From contig NZ_CP110012.1 in NCBI RefSeq assembly GCF_025947365.1, forward strand, positions 4,402,001 to 4,466,000: a stretch of DNA of 64,000 nucleotides, read 5' to 3'. The notes beneath the pieces were generated by a model, which saw only the letters and a program-made list of their open reading frames with translations, was not told where the DNA came from and made no database searches. The DNA is from Flavobacterium sp. N502540. Lineage in GTDB: Bacteria; Bacteroidota; Bacteroidia; Flavobacteriales; Flavobacteriaceae. A program made the position numbers and the translations under genes. Shown here piece by piece: positions 1-7,246 of the stretch (positions within the stretch are counted from its first letter, which is position 1; the number at the start of each line of letters is the position of its first letter).

Positions 1-544
1 GATGATTGGTCGTGGGTCCCGTAAATTACCCGGAAAAGACGAATTTACAGTAATCGATCTGGGGAATAACGCCGCACGTTTTGGTTTATGGAGTGAGCCG
101 GTAAACTGGCAGCATATCTTTAAATCGCCTGAATTTTATTTAGAGAATCTTCGTGATGATACTGAAATTGAAATGTATTTTAAATACAGTATGCCTGCGG
201 AATTACGTGCTAAATTCAGTAAAACTGCCGATGTAACTTTTGATGTTGATGAAGAACATAAGTTAATTATCAAACAAAATTTACGTTCAAAAGTGGTTTT
301 AGACAAATCATTAGAACAGCATGCTTCCATGTGTGTGGACAATACAGAAACGCTACAAGAAGCAAAATCACTAGGAAAAGAACTTGATGATGATATAGAA
401 TGCCGTATCAAACGTTTTGCAAAATGTTTGAGCCAGTGTAGTAAAAACTACCGTGAATGGCTTCTTGACGATTATAAAAAGAACCTGACGTTATTAATAG
501 GTAAGAAGTATCGTGAGAAAATCATGAACGAGCCGGACGAATAG
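1..544 (+). CDS. DEAD/DEAH-box helicase, C-terminal part (cut by window edge)
   Basis: Only the last ~180 residues are in the window. The first visible residues, MIGRGSR followed by KLPGKDEFTVIDLG, match motif VI of superfamily 2 helicases (QxxGRxxR), the arginine-finger motif of the second RecA-like domain. The base before the first ATG is compatible with a preceding CAG (Gln), so this ATG is almost certainly internal. The remaining ~150 residues are charged and contain a cysteine-rich stretch near residues 134-146 (CRIKRFAKCLSQC); I do not recognise a named domain there. It would unwind nucleic acid using ATP, but the substrate cannot be told from this fragment. The family assignment is good; the specific type of helicase is unknown. 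Confidence 0.8.
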   Translation, partial: MIGRGSRKLPGKDEFTVIDLGNNAARFGLWSEPVNWQHIFKSPEFYLENLRDDTEIEMYFKYSMPAELRAKFSKTADVTFDVDEEHKLIIKQNLRSKVVLDKSLEQHASMCVDNTETLQEAKSLGKELDDDIECRIKRFAKCLSQCSKNYREWLLDDYKKNLTLLIGKKYREKIMNEPDE

Positions 545-553
545 AAAAATTTT

Positions 554-712
554 GTTTCAGGTTTAAGGTTTCAGTTTTTTTTGGAATCTAAACAAAATTA
601 TATTCTTAAAAGGAGAAATAGCATTTTAGAGTAATTCATTCTATTGCGATTTCTCCTTTGCAAATTACTAGAAATTCATTTTTAAGTTATCAAAGCAACC
701 TGAAACTTGAAG
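554..712. repeat. Heptamer-period inverted array plus degenerate palindromic element
   Basis: Left arm 554-574 reads GTTTCAG GTTTAAG GTTTCAG. The partial inverse CCTGAAACTTGAAG lies at 699-712. Between them is a hairpin with perfect 11-bp arms (AAAGGAGAAAT at 609-619, ATTTCTCCTTT at 649-659). The core of that hairpin resembles the inner part of the palindromic element at 3465-3570. Confidence 0.6.
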
Positions 713-743
713 CCAATAAAAACAAAATAAACAAAATAAAAAG

Positions 744-2078
744 ATGTCTAAACAATTCTCATCATTAGGAATTTCAGCACCAATTTTAAAAGCATTAGGC
801 GAATTGAATATTGTTGAACCAACAGAAATTCAACAAAAAACAATTCCATTACTTCTGGCTGAAACTCAGGATGTAGTTGGTTTAGCCAAAACAGGAACTG
901 GTAAAACCGCAGCTTTCGGATTGCCGTTGCTGCAGTTAGTTGATGCAGAATCTCCTGCTGTTCAGGCTGTCATCTTAGTTCCAACAAGAGAACTTGGACA
1001 GCAAATCTTTAGAAATTTAGAGGATTTTGGAAAACATATTCCAAATATTTCTATTGCTTCAGTTTGCGGAGGAATTCCAATAAAACCACAAATTGAGCGA
1101 TTAACACAGCCTACACAAATAGTTGTAGCTACACCGGGACGTTTAATTGATTTGATTCAGCGCAAAGCGATTGATTTAAAACAAACTTCTTATTTAGTGC
1201 TGGATGAAGCCGATGAAATGGTTTCGATACTTAAGGAAAGCTTGGACGAGATCGTTGCGGAACTTCCTAAAAAACACCGTACTTTATTGTTTTCGGCTAC
1301 TTTACCGGGAACAATCAAACAACTGATTCAGAACTATTTGAATAAAAATGTAGTTCAGGTTAGTGCAAATATGGAAACTGCAGGTAATCAGGGAATTGAT
1401 CACGAATATATTGTAGTGGATCCAATTGAAAAACTGGATGTTTTAATGCATTTCCTGAATTCAAAAGAGGGAGAACGCGGTATTATTTTCTGTAAAACCA
1501 AAGCAGCAGTCAATAAATTGGCAAAGAATTTAGCGATCAATCGTTTTTCTTCAGGAGCACTTCACGGCAGTTTGTCACAAGGAATACGTGACAGAATCAT
1601 GGAGCAATTTCGTGAAGGACATATCAATATATTAGTGGCTACAGATTTGGCAGCAAGAGGAATTGATGTAAAAGAGATTTCTTATGTGGTGAATTATCAC
1701 TTACCTGACACTTATGAAAACTACGTTCACCGAAGCGGAAGAACGGCAAGGGCAGGAGCAAAGGGGCTTTCACTAACGGTTTTGCAGGAAGAAGAAGTAG
1801 TAGAAATTCCTGAATTTGAAGCAGAATTAGGAATTAAATTCACCAAATTCCAAAAGCCGTCGGCTTTAAGTCTTGAAGAAAACAATATGCTTTTATGGGC
1901 CAAACAAATTTTCAAAACAAAGCCCAATCATGAGATTTCATCCGATCTGAAAACGAAGGTAAAGACCGTTTTTCATCATCTGACTAAAGACGAATTAATT
2001 GAAAAATTGATGGCCAGTTATGTTTTGCAGAACAAAGTTGAAGTGACCGAAAAACCTGTTAAAAAATTCAAAAAGTAA
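744..2078 (+). CDS. DEAD-box ATP-dependent RNA helicase
   Basis: A 444-residue RNA helicase of the DEAD-box family, expected to remodel RNA duplexes (ribosome assembly, mRNA decay or cold adaptation in known relatives). A Q motif lies near residues 5-31, Walker A AKTGTGKT at 48-55, PTREL near 90, VLDEADEM near 152-159 and SAT near 185. The second RecA domain carries ARGID and the motif VI segment HRSGRTARAG. The C-terminal tail is short and ends in basic residues (KPVKKFKK), without the long RGG tail of some relatives. This is the usual length for RhlE/DeaD-like proteins. A separate upstream helicase gene ends about 200 bp before it; the two are not close paralogues by eye. The exact orthologue (rhlE, deaD, csdA) cannot be decided without alignment. 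Confidence 0.93.
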   Translation: MSKQFSSLGISAPILKALGELNIVEPTEIQQKTIPLLLAETQDVVGLAKTGTGKTAAFGLPLLQLVDAESPAVQAVILVPTRELGQQIFRNLEDFGKHIPNISIASVCGGIPIKPQIERLTQPTQIVVATPGRLIDLIQRKAIDLKQTSYLVLDEADEMVSILKESLDEIVAELPKKHRTLLFSATLPGTIKQLIQNYLNKNVVQVSANMETAGNQGIDHEYIVVDPIEKLDVLMHFLNSKEGERGIIFCKTKAAVNKLAKNLAINRFSSGALHGSLSQGIRDRIMEQFREGHINILVATDLAARGIDVKEISYVVNYHLPDTYENYVHRSGRTARAGAKGLSLTVLQEEEVVEIPEFEAELGIKFTKFQKPSALSLEENNMLLWAKQIFKTKPNHEISSDLKTKVKTVFHHLTKDELIEKLMASYVLQNKVEVTEKPVKKFKK

Positions 2079-2091
2079 TATTCCGGGCGAT

Positions 2092-2099
2092 TAACTTTG
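2092..2099 (+). promoter_or_regulatory. Possible -7 promoter box for the NADH dehydrogenase gene
   Basis: TAACTTTG fits the Bacteroidota -7 consensus TAnnTTTG and lies ~63 bp before the start codon at 2162. No clear TTG -33 element sits 17-19 bp upstream. Confidence 0.4.
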
Positions 2100-2161
2100 C
2101 TAATTTATGTCGTATATTTATAAGGTAATTTCATTATAATCCCAGTTAATATACAGCATAT

Positions 2162-3418
2162 ATGAAGATAGTCATCATAGGAGGTGGTTTTGCAGGAATC
2201 AATCTTGCAAAAGAGCTTGTTAACCATCCTCAGATACAGGTAACTCTTGTAGACAAGAACAATTATAACTTTTTCCCACCACTTATATATCAGGTTGCCA
2301 CTGCTTTTTTAGAACCCTCAAGTATTAGTTATCCGTTTAGAAAATTCTTTGCTGGTAAAAAGAATCTTGAGTTTCGTTTAGGAGAACTGCTTTCAGTGGT
2401 TCCGGCCGAGAATAAAATTATCCTGAGTAATGGAGAATTAACATACGATCATTTAGTTTTTGCAACCGGTGCCGAAACCAGTTATTTTGGAATGGAAAAT
2501 GTAATGAAAAACGCCATTCCGATGAAAACGCTAAACGACGCGATCGAAATGCGTAATGCACTGCTTAAAAACCTTGAAAAAGCAGCAATTACCAAAGACA
2601 TGCGTAAACGACGCAAATTATTAACTATAGTTGTAGCAGGAGGAGGCCCGACAGGTGTGGAAGTATCCGGAATGTTTGCCGAAATGCGCAAAAGTATTCT
2701 GTTAAAAGAATATCCCGAATTAGAAACATCAGCCAGTAATGTGTATTTGGTCGATGGGGGAGACGCACTCCTCTCGCCTATGAGCAAAGCCTCTCAAGAG
2801 GATACCCTTGAGGCACTTACCAAACTTGGTGTTGTGGTAAAACTTCAAACACGTGTTGTTGACTATGTTGATGATACTGTCCATTTTGCAAATGGAGAAA
2901 CAATTAAAACCAAAAACCTGATTTGGGCAGCCGGAGTTTCTGCTAAAATTTTTGAAGGAATCCCAGCAGAAAGCTATGGCCGTGGAAAACGAATGGCGAC
3001 AGATGAATACAATAAAGTAAATGGTTTGACTAATGTGTACGCTATTGGTGACACAGCCATCACAGCCGGTGATAAAAATTTCCCAGACGGACATCCGCAA
3101 GTAGCGCAGGTGGCTATTCAGCAAGGATTAAATTTAGCCAAAAACTTTAAAGCAATGGTTCAAAATAAACCTTTAAAAGCATTTATGTACAATGACAAAG
3201 GTTCTATGGCAATTATTGGAAAAAATAAAGCTGTTGTAGATTTACCAAGTCCAAAATGGCATTTTAAAGGATTCTTTGCCTGGTTTATCTGGTTATTCGT
3301 TCATTTGATGTCTTTGATTACCTATAGAAACAGATTGAATACCTTCTGGAACTGGATGATTGCTTATTTTGCAAAAGATCAGTCTTTGAGAATGATTATC
3401 AGGCCGGATAAACGATAA
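2162..3418 (+). CDS. ndh: Type II NADH dehydrogenase (NDH-2), FAD-dependent
   Basis: A 418-residue membrane-associated flavoprotein expected to pass electrons from NADH to quinone without pumping protons. The N-terminal FAD-binding Rossmann motif is GGGFAG at residues 7-12. A second dinucleotide-binding motif (AGGGPTGVE) lies near 157-167. The segment VYAIGDTA near 292-299 matches the second FAD-contacting motif of the pyridine nucleotide-disulfide oxidoreductase family. The C-terminus has a hydrophobic, tryptophan-rich stretch (FFAWFIWLFVHLMSLITYRN) followed by an amphipathic tail, typical of the membrane anchor of NDH-2. Length is normal for the family. It stands alone, followed by the palindromic element at 3465-3570. 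Confidence 0.88.
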   Translation: MKIVIIGGGFAGINLAKELVNHPQIQVTLVDKNNYNFFPPLIYQVATAFLEPSSISYPFRKFFAGKKNLEFRLGELLSVVPAENKIILSNGELTYDHLVFATGAETSYFGMENVMKNAIPMKTLNDAIEMRNALLKNLEKAAITKDMRKRRKLLTIVVAGGGPTGVEVSGMFAEMRKSILLKEYPELETSASNVYLVDGGDALLSPMSKASQEDTLEALTKLGVVVKLQTRVVDYVDDTVHFANGETIKTKNLIWAAGVSAKIFEGIPAESYGRGKRMATDEYNKVNGLTNVYAIGDTAITAGDKNFPDGHPQVAQVAIQQGLNLAKNFKAMVQNKPLKAFMYNDKGSMAIIGKNKAVVDLPSPKWHFKGFFAWFIWLFVHLMSLITYRNRLNTFWNWMIAYFAKDQSLRMIIRPDKR

Positions 3419-3464
3419 CAAAGAAAGTACATTGGGATTACAAATTCCATTTTTTTATACAATC

Positions 3465-3570
3465 TTGTCATTTCGACCGAAGGGAAAAATCACATTAGTA
3501 ACTCGTCAAAGATTGGAGACTTTCTATGCGTAGTTTCTTGTGTGATTTTTCCCTTCGGTCGAAATGACAA
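3465..3570. repeat. Palindromic repeat element with perfect 30-bp inverted arms
   Basis: Left arm 3465-3494 begins TTGTCATTTCGACCGAAGGG. Right arm 3541-3570 is its exact reverse complement. A 46-bp spacer lies between them. The element fills the gap between two convergent genes and could act as a bidirectional terminator. A diverged relative lies at 30665-30754 and a partial one at 609-659. Confidence 0.85.
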
Positions 3571-3592
3571 CCCAGAGTATATTTGTTATTTA

Positions 3593-4822
3593 TTAGTGAC
3601 CAATCGCAATATCGTCTTCTGCAGATAATTCAACTTTTTGCTTGATAGAACGTTTGCTGATATTTAAAAAGACAAAAGCGGTAATAGTAGTGCTGGTCAT
3701 AATAGCCACCATTGGAGCTACAGAATCTTTAACGAAAACTCCAACAGCAAACGAAGCCAAAGCCCCAATACCCAACTGAATAGCCCCCATTAATGCTGAA
3801 GCACTCCCTGTATTTTTCGCAAAAGGCGCCAAGGTAAGTCCTGCAGTATTTGGATTCGAAATTCCGAGACAAGCCAGAAATAAAAACAACATTCCGATAG
3901 TTTGATACAATCCCAAAAGGTCATTTAAAGCTAGAATTAGAAAAAGGATACTAATAACAGACTGTGAAATCAATGCTCCAAAAATCATCTGTTCACTAGA
4001 ATATTTCTTCAATAACACTGAGTTTAACTGACTTGAGCCAATAAAACTTAACGACATAAAAGCAAAAATCCAACCGTAAGTCTTGGCATCAACGTGATAA
4101 ATGTCCATAAAAATGATAGGTGAGGCCGCAACGTATGAAAATAAGCCCGAAAAAGCGATAGCACCTGTAAAGGCATAAGTGTAAAACTGTGGCTCTTTAA
4201 AAACGCTGATAAAATTGGTAATAATAGGTTTTGGCTTTAATGATATTGAAGTATCAGGCTTGTAAGTATTTGGTAAACCAACTTGTGATGCAATTAATAT
4301 AGCAATTCCCATACACATTAGGATAAAAAATACGGTATGCCAGCCATAATCTTCTGTAACATAACCTCCAATTGTTGGTGCCAACATAGGAGAAAGCCCA
4401 ACAACAAGCATCAATAAAGAGAATACTTTTGGAATGTCTTTTACAGGAAACAAATCACGAACCATCGCTACAGAAGCCACTGTGGCAGCACAACTACCAA
4501 TAGCCTGAACAAATCGTAAAAGGATAAACGAATCAATATTAGTTACATAAATACATCCCAAAGAAGCCAGAATATAAACCATCAAACCTACAAACAAAGG
4601 TTTTTTTCGGCCAAAACGATCCAATAATGGTCCATATAATAATTGTCCCGCTGAAATTCCGATAAAATAACTGGATAAACTCATGGATACTTTTGCTACC
4701 GAAGTGTGCAAATCCTTTGCTATACCTGAGAAACCAGGAAGATACATGTCTATTGAAAATGGGCCGAGTGCTGTTAAAGAACCTAAAATAAGGATAAGGG
4801 TAATGTATTTTTTTGTTGTCAT
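3593..4822 (-). CDS. MFS multidrug exporter, Bcr/CflA family
   Basis: A 12-helix major facilitator superfamily transporter, expected to export drugs or small metabolites by proton antiport across the inner membrane. The signature PFSIDMYLPGF just after the first helix start is characteristic of Bcr/CflA proteins. The cytoplasmic loop motif GPLLDRFGRKKPL is the MFS motif A. I chose the start at 4822 (MTTKKYITL, 409 aa). The upstream in-frame ATG at 4924 adds 34 charged residues unlike the family and lies upstream of the predicted promoter at 4851-4859, so it is unlikely to be used. The gene is divergent from the small secreted protein at 4976. A double AAACGTTT palindrome in the divergent region may be its operator. 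Confidence 0.88.
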   Translation of the reverse strand: MTTKKYITLILILGSLTALGPFSIDMYLPGFSGIAKDLHTSVAKVSMSLSSYFIGISAGQLLYGPLLDRFGRKKPLFVGLMVYILASLGCIYVTNIDSFILLRFVQAIGSCAATVASVAMVRDLFPVKDIPKVFSLLMLVVGLSPMLAPTIGGYVTEDYGWHTVFFILMCMGIAILIASQVGLPNTYKPDTSISLKPKPIITNFISVFKEPQFYTYAFTGAIAFSGLFSYVAASPIIFMDIYHVDAKTYGWIFAFMSLSFIGSSQLNSVLLKKYSSEQMIFGALISQSVISILFLILALNDLLGLYQTIGMLFLFLACLGISNPNTAGLTLAPFAKNTGSASALMGAIQLGIGALASFAVGVFVKDSVAPMVAIMTSTTITAFVFLNISKRSIKQKVELSAEDDIAIGH

Positions 4823-4850
4823 TTTCTTAAAAAATTGCTTTTCATTTTTT

Positions 4851-4859
4851 GCAAAGGTA
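4851..4859 (-). promoter_or_regulatory. -7 promoter box for the Bcr/CflA exporter
   Basis: On the minus strand this reads TACCTTTGC, a match to the Bacteroidota -7 consensus TAnnTTTG. It places the transcription start ~20 bp before ATG 4822. No clear -33 TTG is visible. Confidence 0.5.
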
Positions 4860-4886
4860 AAGATTTCATATCTTGTAGTGTAATTT

Positions 4887-4909
4887 AAACGTTTTTTAAT
4901 AAAACGTTT
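4887..4909. promoter_or_regulatory. Operator-like inverted repeat (double AAACGTTT)
   Basis: Arms AAACGTTTT (4887-4895) and AAAACGTTT (4901-4909) are exact reverse complements around a 5-bp spacer. Each arm also contains the 8-bp palindrome AAACGTTT. It sits ~28 bp upstream of the exporter's -7 box, in the intergenic region shared with the divergent gene. The regulator is unknown. Confidence 0.5.
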
Positions 4910-4975
4910 GATTAGGTTACGCATTAATTGAACTATAAAAAAGCATTATTAACACTAATCTTAAAATCAAAAATT

Positions 4976-5401
4976 ATGAAAAATTACATTTTAGTATTCG
5001 CGCTTATTTTTACCACAATTTCATTTGCACAAACCATTACGTCCAAAAAAGAAGAGGCAAATGTAGAGCAGTACGCATTACTGCAAAAAGTAAACAAATA
5101 TTACCCGGACATTACTTTAAACAAAACCGTTACCAATTTTTATGCAGATGGCAATATTATTGACACGCATCAGGAGTTTGATTTGACAACTTCAAAATTT
5201 TCAAGCTACAAAATCGGACTTGAGCCGGATAACAAAAAATTGCTGTTTGAATACGTTTCTGATGAAACTGGAAAAGTTTATGGAGACGTAACCATTTTTA
5301 AAGGAAATGCATTGCGAACTACTTTCAATGAAAAAAACAATGAAATTAGCGTATCGCTGAACGGAAAACCAGTTTACCTGAAAAAGATAAAACAAAACTA
5401 A
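4976..5401 (+). CDS. Secreted hypothetical protein
   Basis: Not recognised as a named family. The chosen start at 4976 (MKNYILVFALIFTTISFAQ) begins exactly with a signal peptide ending SFAQ, typical of Flavobacteria. The in-frame ATG at 4928 adds 16 residues and pushes the signal peptide inward. The mature part is about 120 residues, polar and probably beta-rich, with no cysteines, so disulfides or metal sites of the Cys type are excluded. It is followed by an intrinsic terminator at 5440-5467. A periplasmic or secreted role is inferred from the signal peptide only. Confidence 0.7.
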   Translation: MKNYILVFALIFTTISFAQTITSKKEEANVEQYALLQKVNKYYPDITLNKTVTNFYADGNIIDTHQEFDLTTSKFSSYKIGLEPDNKKLLFEYVSDETGKVYGDVTIFKGNALRTTFNEKNNEISVSLNGKPVYLKKIKQN

Positions 5402-5439
5402 AACAATAGATTTTAGACTAAAAATTGAAATCAAACAGA

Positions 5440-5467
5440 AGCATTCGCTACGGTGAATGTTTTTTTG
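5440..5467 (+). terminator. Intrinsic terminator after the secreted protein gene
   Basis: AGCATTCGC pairs with GGTGAATGTT (two G-U pairs), closing a very small loop. The right arm runs directly into a T tract (5460-5466). Confidence 0.7.
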
Positions 5468-5470
5468 TTT

Positions 5471-5478
5471 TATATTTG
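5471..5478 (+). promoter_or_regulatory. Possible -7 box for the gene at 5513
   Basis: TATATTTG matches TAnnTTTG and lies 34 bp before the start codon, just after the preceding terminator. A -33 TTG is not evident. Confidence 0.45.
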
Positions 5479-5512
5479 AAGCTGATTGAATTACAAATAC
5501 TTTTAAATCAAA

Positions 5513-5896
5513 ATGAAGAAAATTTTCGTATTCTTATTAATGATTGTTGCTATAGCGTCCTATTCGCAAACCAATCGATTTACCGGAACCTGGAGCACTG
5601 AAAATTGTAAAACCTGCAGCAAAGAATATGTCCTGAAAATTAATATGGCACAATCCAATAATAAAATATTTGGAACGGCTGAGATTACAAGCGACAATCA
5701 GAAATTTGTCAGCGGTGTTATGGAAGTTACGGGTAATGTATACGCGCTTGGCGAAAAAGCTCAAATTACGATTAAAGGTAAAGACGGTTCCGCAGGTGCA
5801 GTTTTATTTGCAAAGGAAGATGTTTTACAATTCTCAAAAAGAGGTGGTGACGATTTAGTTCCCAAAGAAACGGTTCTGACCAAGTTGTACGAGTAG
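5513..5896 (+). CDS. Small secreted hypothetical protein
   Basis: 127 residues with a clear signal peptide (MKKIFVFLLMIVAIASYSQ). The mature part starts with FTGTWSTENCKTCSKEYVLKI: a G-T-W segment and a closely spaced Cys pair (C-x2-C) that may form a disulfide. The sequence that follows alternates polar and hydrophobic residues and looks like a small beta-barrel. The opening resembles small secreted DUF2147-like or lipocalin-like proteins only in general style, so I do not assign a family. Own promoter-like box at 5471-5478. It ends just before the decayed region at 5.9-7.2 kb. Confidence 0.7.
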   Translation: MKKIFVFLLMIVAIASYSQTNRFTGTWSTENCKTCSKEYVLKINMAQSNNKIFGTAEITSDNQKFVSGVMEVTGNVYALGEKAQITIKGKDGSAGAVLFAKEDVLQFSKRGGDDLVPKETVLTKLYE

Positions 5897-5913
5897 AGCT
5901 ATTTACCAAGTAG

Positions 5914-5929
5914 TCCCGATGCATCGGGA
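5914..5929. repeat. Perfect 16-bp palindrome
   Basis: TCCCGATGCATCGGGA is fully self-complementary, GC-rich compared with its surroundings, and lies 18 bp after the stop codon of the preceding gene. It could be a hairpin or a dimer-binding site; no T tract follows. Confidence 0.6.
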
Positions 5930-5933
5930 TCTT

Positions 5934-6001
5934 ACACATAGTAGTCTCTGTATGTTTTAAATAAGTGAAACGTCTTTTATGAGAGTGGTAAACCAATGTT
6001 T
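5934..6001. repeat. Dispersed ~68-bp intergenic repeat, copy 1
   Basis: Contains AGTAGTCTCTGTATG and AATAAGTGAAAC in the same order and spacing as the sequence at 56597-56664. The copies differ at scattered positions. Both lie in gene-free DNA. Confidence 0.65.
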
Positions 6002-6066
6002 TTTAGAGTAGCATGAAGTGGAAGAGAATAATATTATGTAAAATAGAAAGCATGAAATCATTATGA

Positions 6067-6310
6067 TACAAGAATTGCATAATTGAAAAAGTTGGAATTT
6101 CAAGATGGGCATTTTGTAGAAAGTTAAAGACAAAAAACTTTACGCTGGATGAAATCCTGGAAATTACCAAAATTCTTTGTCCGGATGAATTTTATATGCT
6201 GGAATTAAAAACCGAAATTTGAACAAGCTAAAAATGACATTGATGCCGGTCGAATAATTACACTTGACAAAATGCTTCAAAAAATGCATGAACGAAATAA
6301 TATTTTTTAA
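6067..6310 (+). pseudogene. Frameshifted remnant of a small HTH- or antitoxin-like gene
   Basis: Frame 1 from 6067 encodes a coding-like peptide containing VGISRWAFCRKL, then FTLDEILEITKIL and CPDEFYMLELKTEI, stopping at 6222. The +1 frame takes over from 6209 with FEQAKNDIDAGRIITLDKML and stops at 6310. There is no start codon for the first part and the two parts overlap by a few codons, as expected of a frameshift. The first half has the rhythm of a small helix-turn-helix protein. The second resembles the C-terminal end of some antitoxins (D-I-x-A-G-R followed by a T-L-D stretch). Both resemblances are weak. Confidence 0.45.
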
Positions 6311-6790
6311 AGGATGTATCACAAGCTGTAAATTCAGTTTATAAAGTTTAAAAGTTTCGCTGATAATCTTGTCGATCATTATGTGTTGAATTTTGCTGTA
6401 TTTGGAAAATAATTTTCAAAATAATATTTTACGAGAATCTCAGCAATCAGAAATAAGCATGATATTTTATAAAGGACGTATCACAGGCTATAAATTAAGT
6501 TTTATAGAATTTGCAAGTTTAGCTGAGAATCTTGTTAATTATTAATGAATATAATTTTGCTGTATTTGAAAAATAATTTTAAAAATACTATTCTACGAGA
6601 ATCTCAGCAATCAGAAATAAGCATGATATTTTATAAAGGACGTATCACAGGCTATAATTAAGTTTTATAGAATTTGCAAGTTTAGCTAAATAATCTTATT
6701 GAACATTATGGATGCAATTTTGCAGTATTTGAAAAATAATTTTCAAAATAATATTTTATGAGAATCTCAGCAAACGGGGCTTGGCATGAT
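6309..6790. repeat. Three tandem copies of a ~163-bp repeat
   Basis: Units start at 6309, 6471 and 6635, each with AAAGGAnGTATCACA. They share later blocks such as TTTTGCnGTATTTG and GAGAATCTCAGCA. The junction stretch from GAGAATCTCAGC to AAAGGACGTATCACAGGC is identical between units 1/2 and 2/3. The third unit is less well preserved at its end. None encodes an intact protein of more than ~30 residues. Confidence 0.8.
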
Positions 6791-7246
6791 GTTGAAATTT
6801 TAGTTCCCAAAGGCTTACAATATTTACTAATGGGTATCATAGTCTGGTAACAAAGCAATTCATTAAAGAAGCAGCAAAGGCTTTAAACGCCAATAAATTA
6901 GTGATTATTTACCATATACATATTGACCTATAATTTATATTATGTAAAATAGAAAATTTAAAGAATTGCTCTACTGTAATTCATGATCCTTTCGATGTTT
7001 TAAACAAAGATTATTCAAAAGCTAAATAATCGATCCTCAGAGCTACTCTGTACAGATACTTTCCCAAATGAATATCAATAAACAATTTAAATTGAGTTTC
7101 GAAATTGCAATTAACTGTTTTAAAAGCTTTAAAATGGTTATATTTAAGATTTCTTTAAAATAATTATATTCTGTATGGGATGCTTTCATTCTAAGACATA
7201 ATTTTCTTATTTTTACATTCGATACTTTAAAAAAAATATCAACCGT

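Larger units (their letters stand above)
5897..7246. other. Decayed gene-free region of ~1.35 kb
   Basis: No intact gene was found on either strand. The stretch holds a palindrome, a dispersed repeat, a broken small gene (6067-6310), three tandem repeats (6309-6790), and short coding-like fragments at ~6758-6850, ~6853-6932 and ~6976-7029 (a readable segment ends VIHDPFDVLNKDYSKAK). The fragments lie in different frames, which suggests one or more genes decayed by frameshifts. I cannot name their origin. Confidence 0.6.

Noticed and set aside
4823..4924. Upstream in-frame start for the Bcr/CflA exporter
   Set aside because: It lies upstream of the predicted promoter box at 4851-4859 and adds 34 charged residues unlike other family members.
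6164..6379. Minus-strand ORF in the decayed region
   Set aside because: It is antisense to the more coding-like remnant at 6067-6310 and has no protein features.
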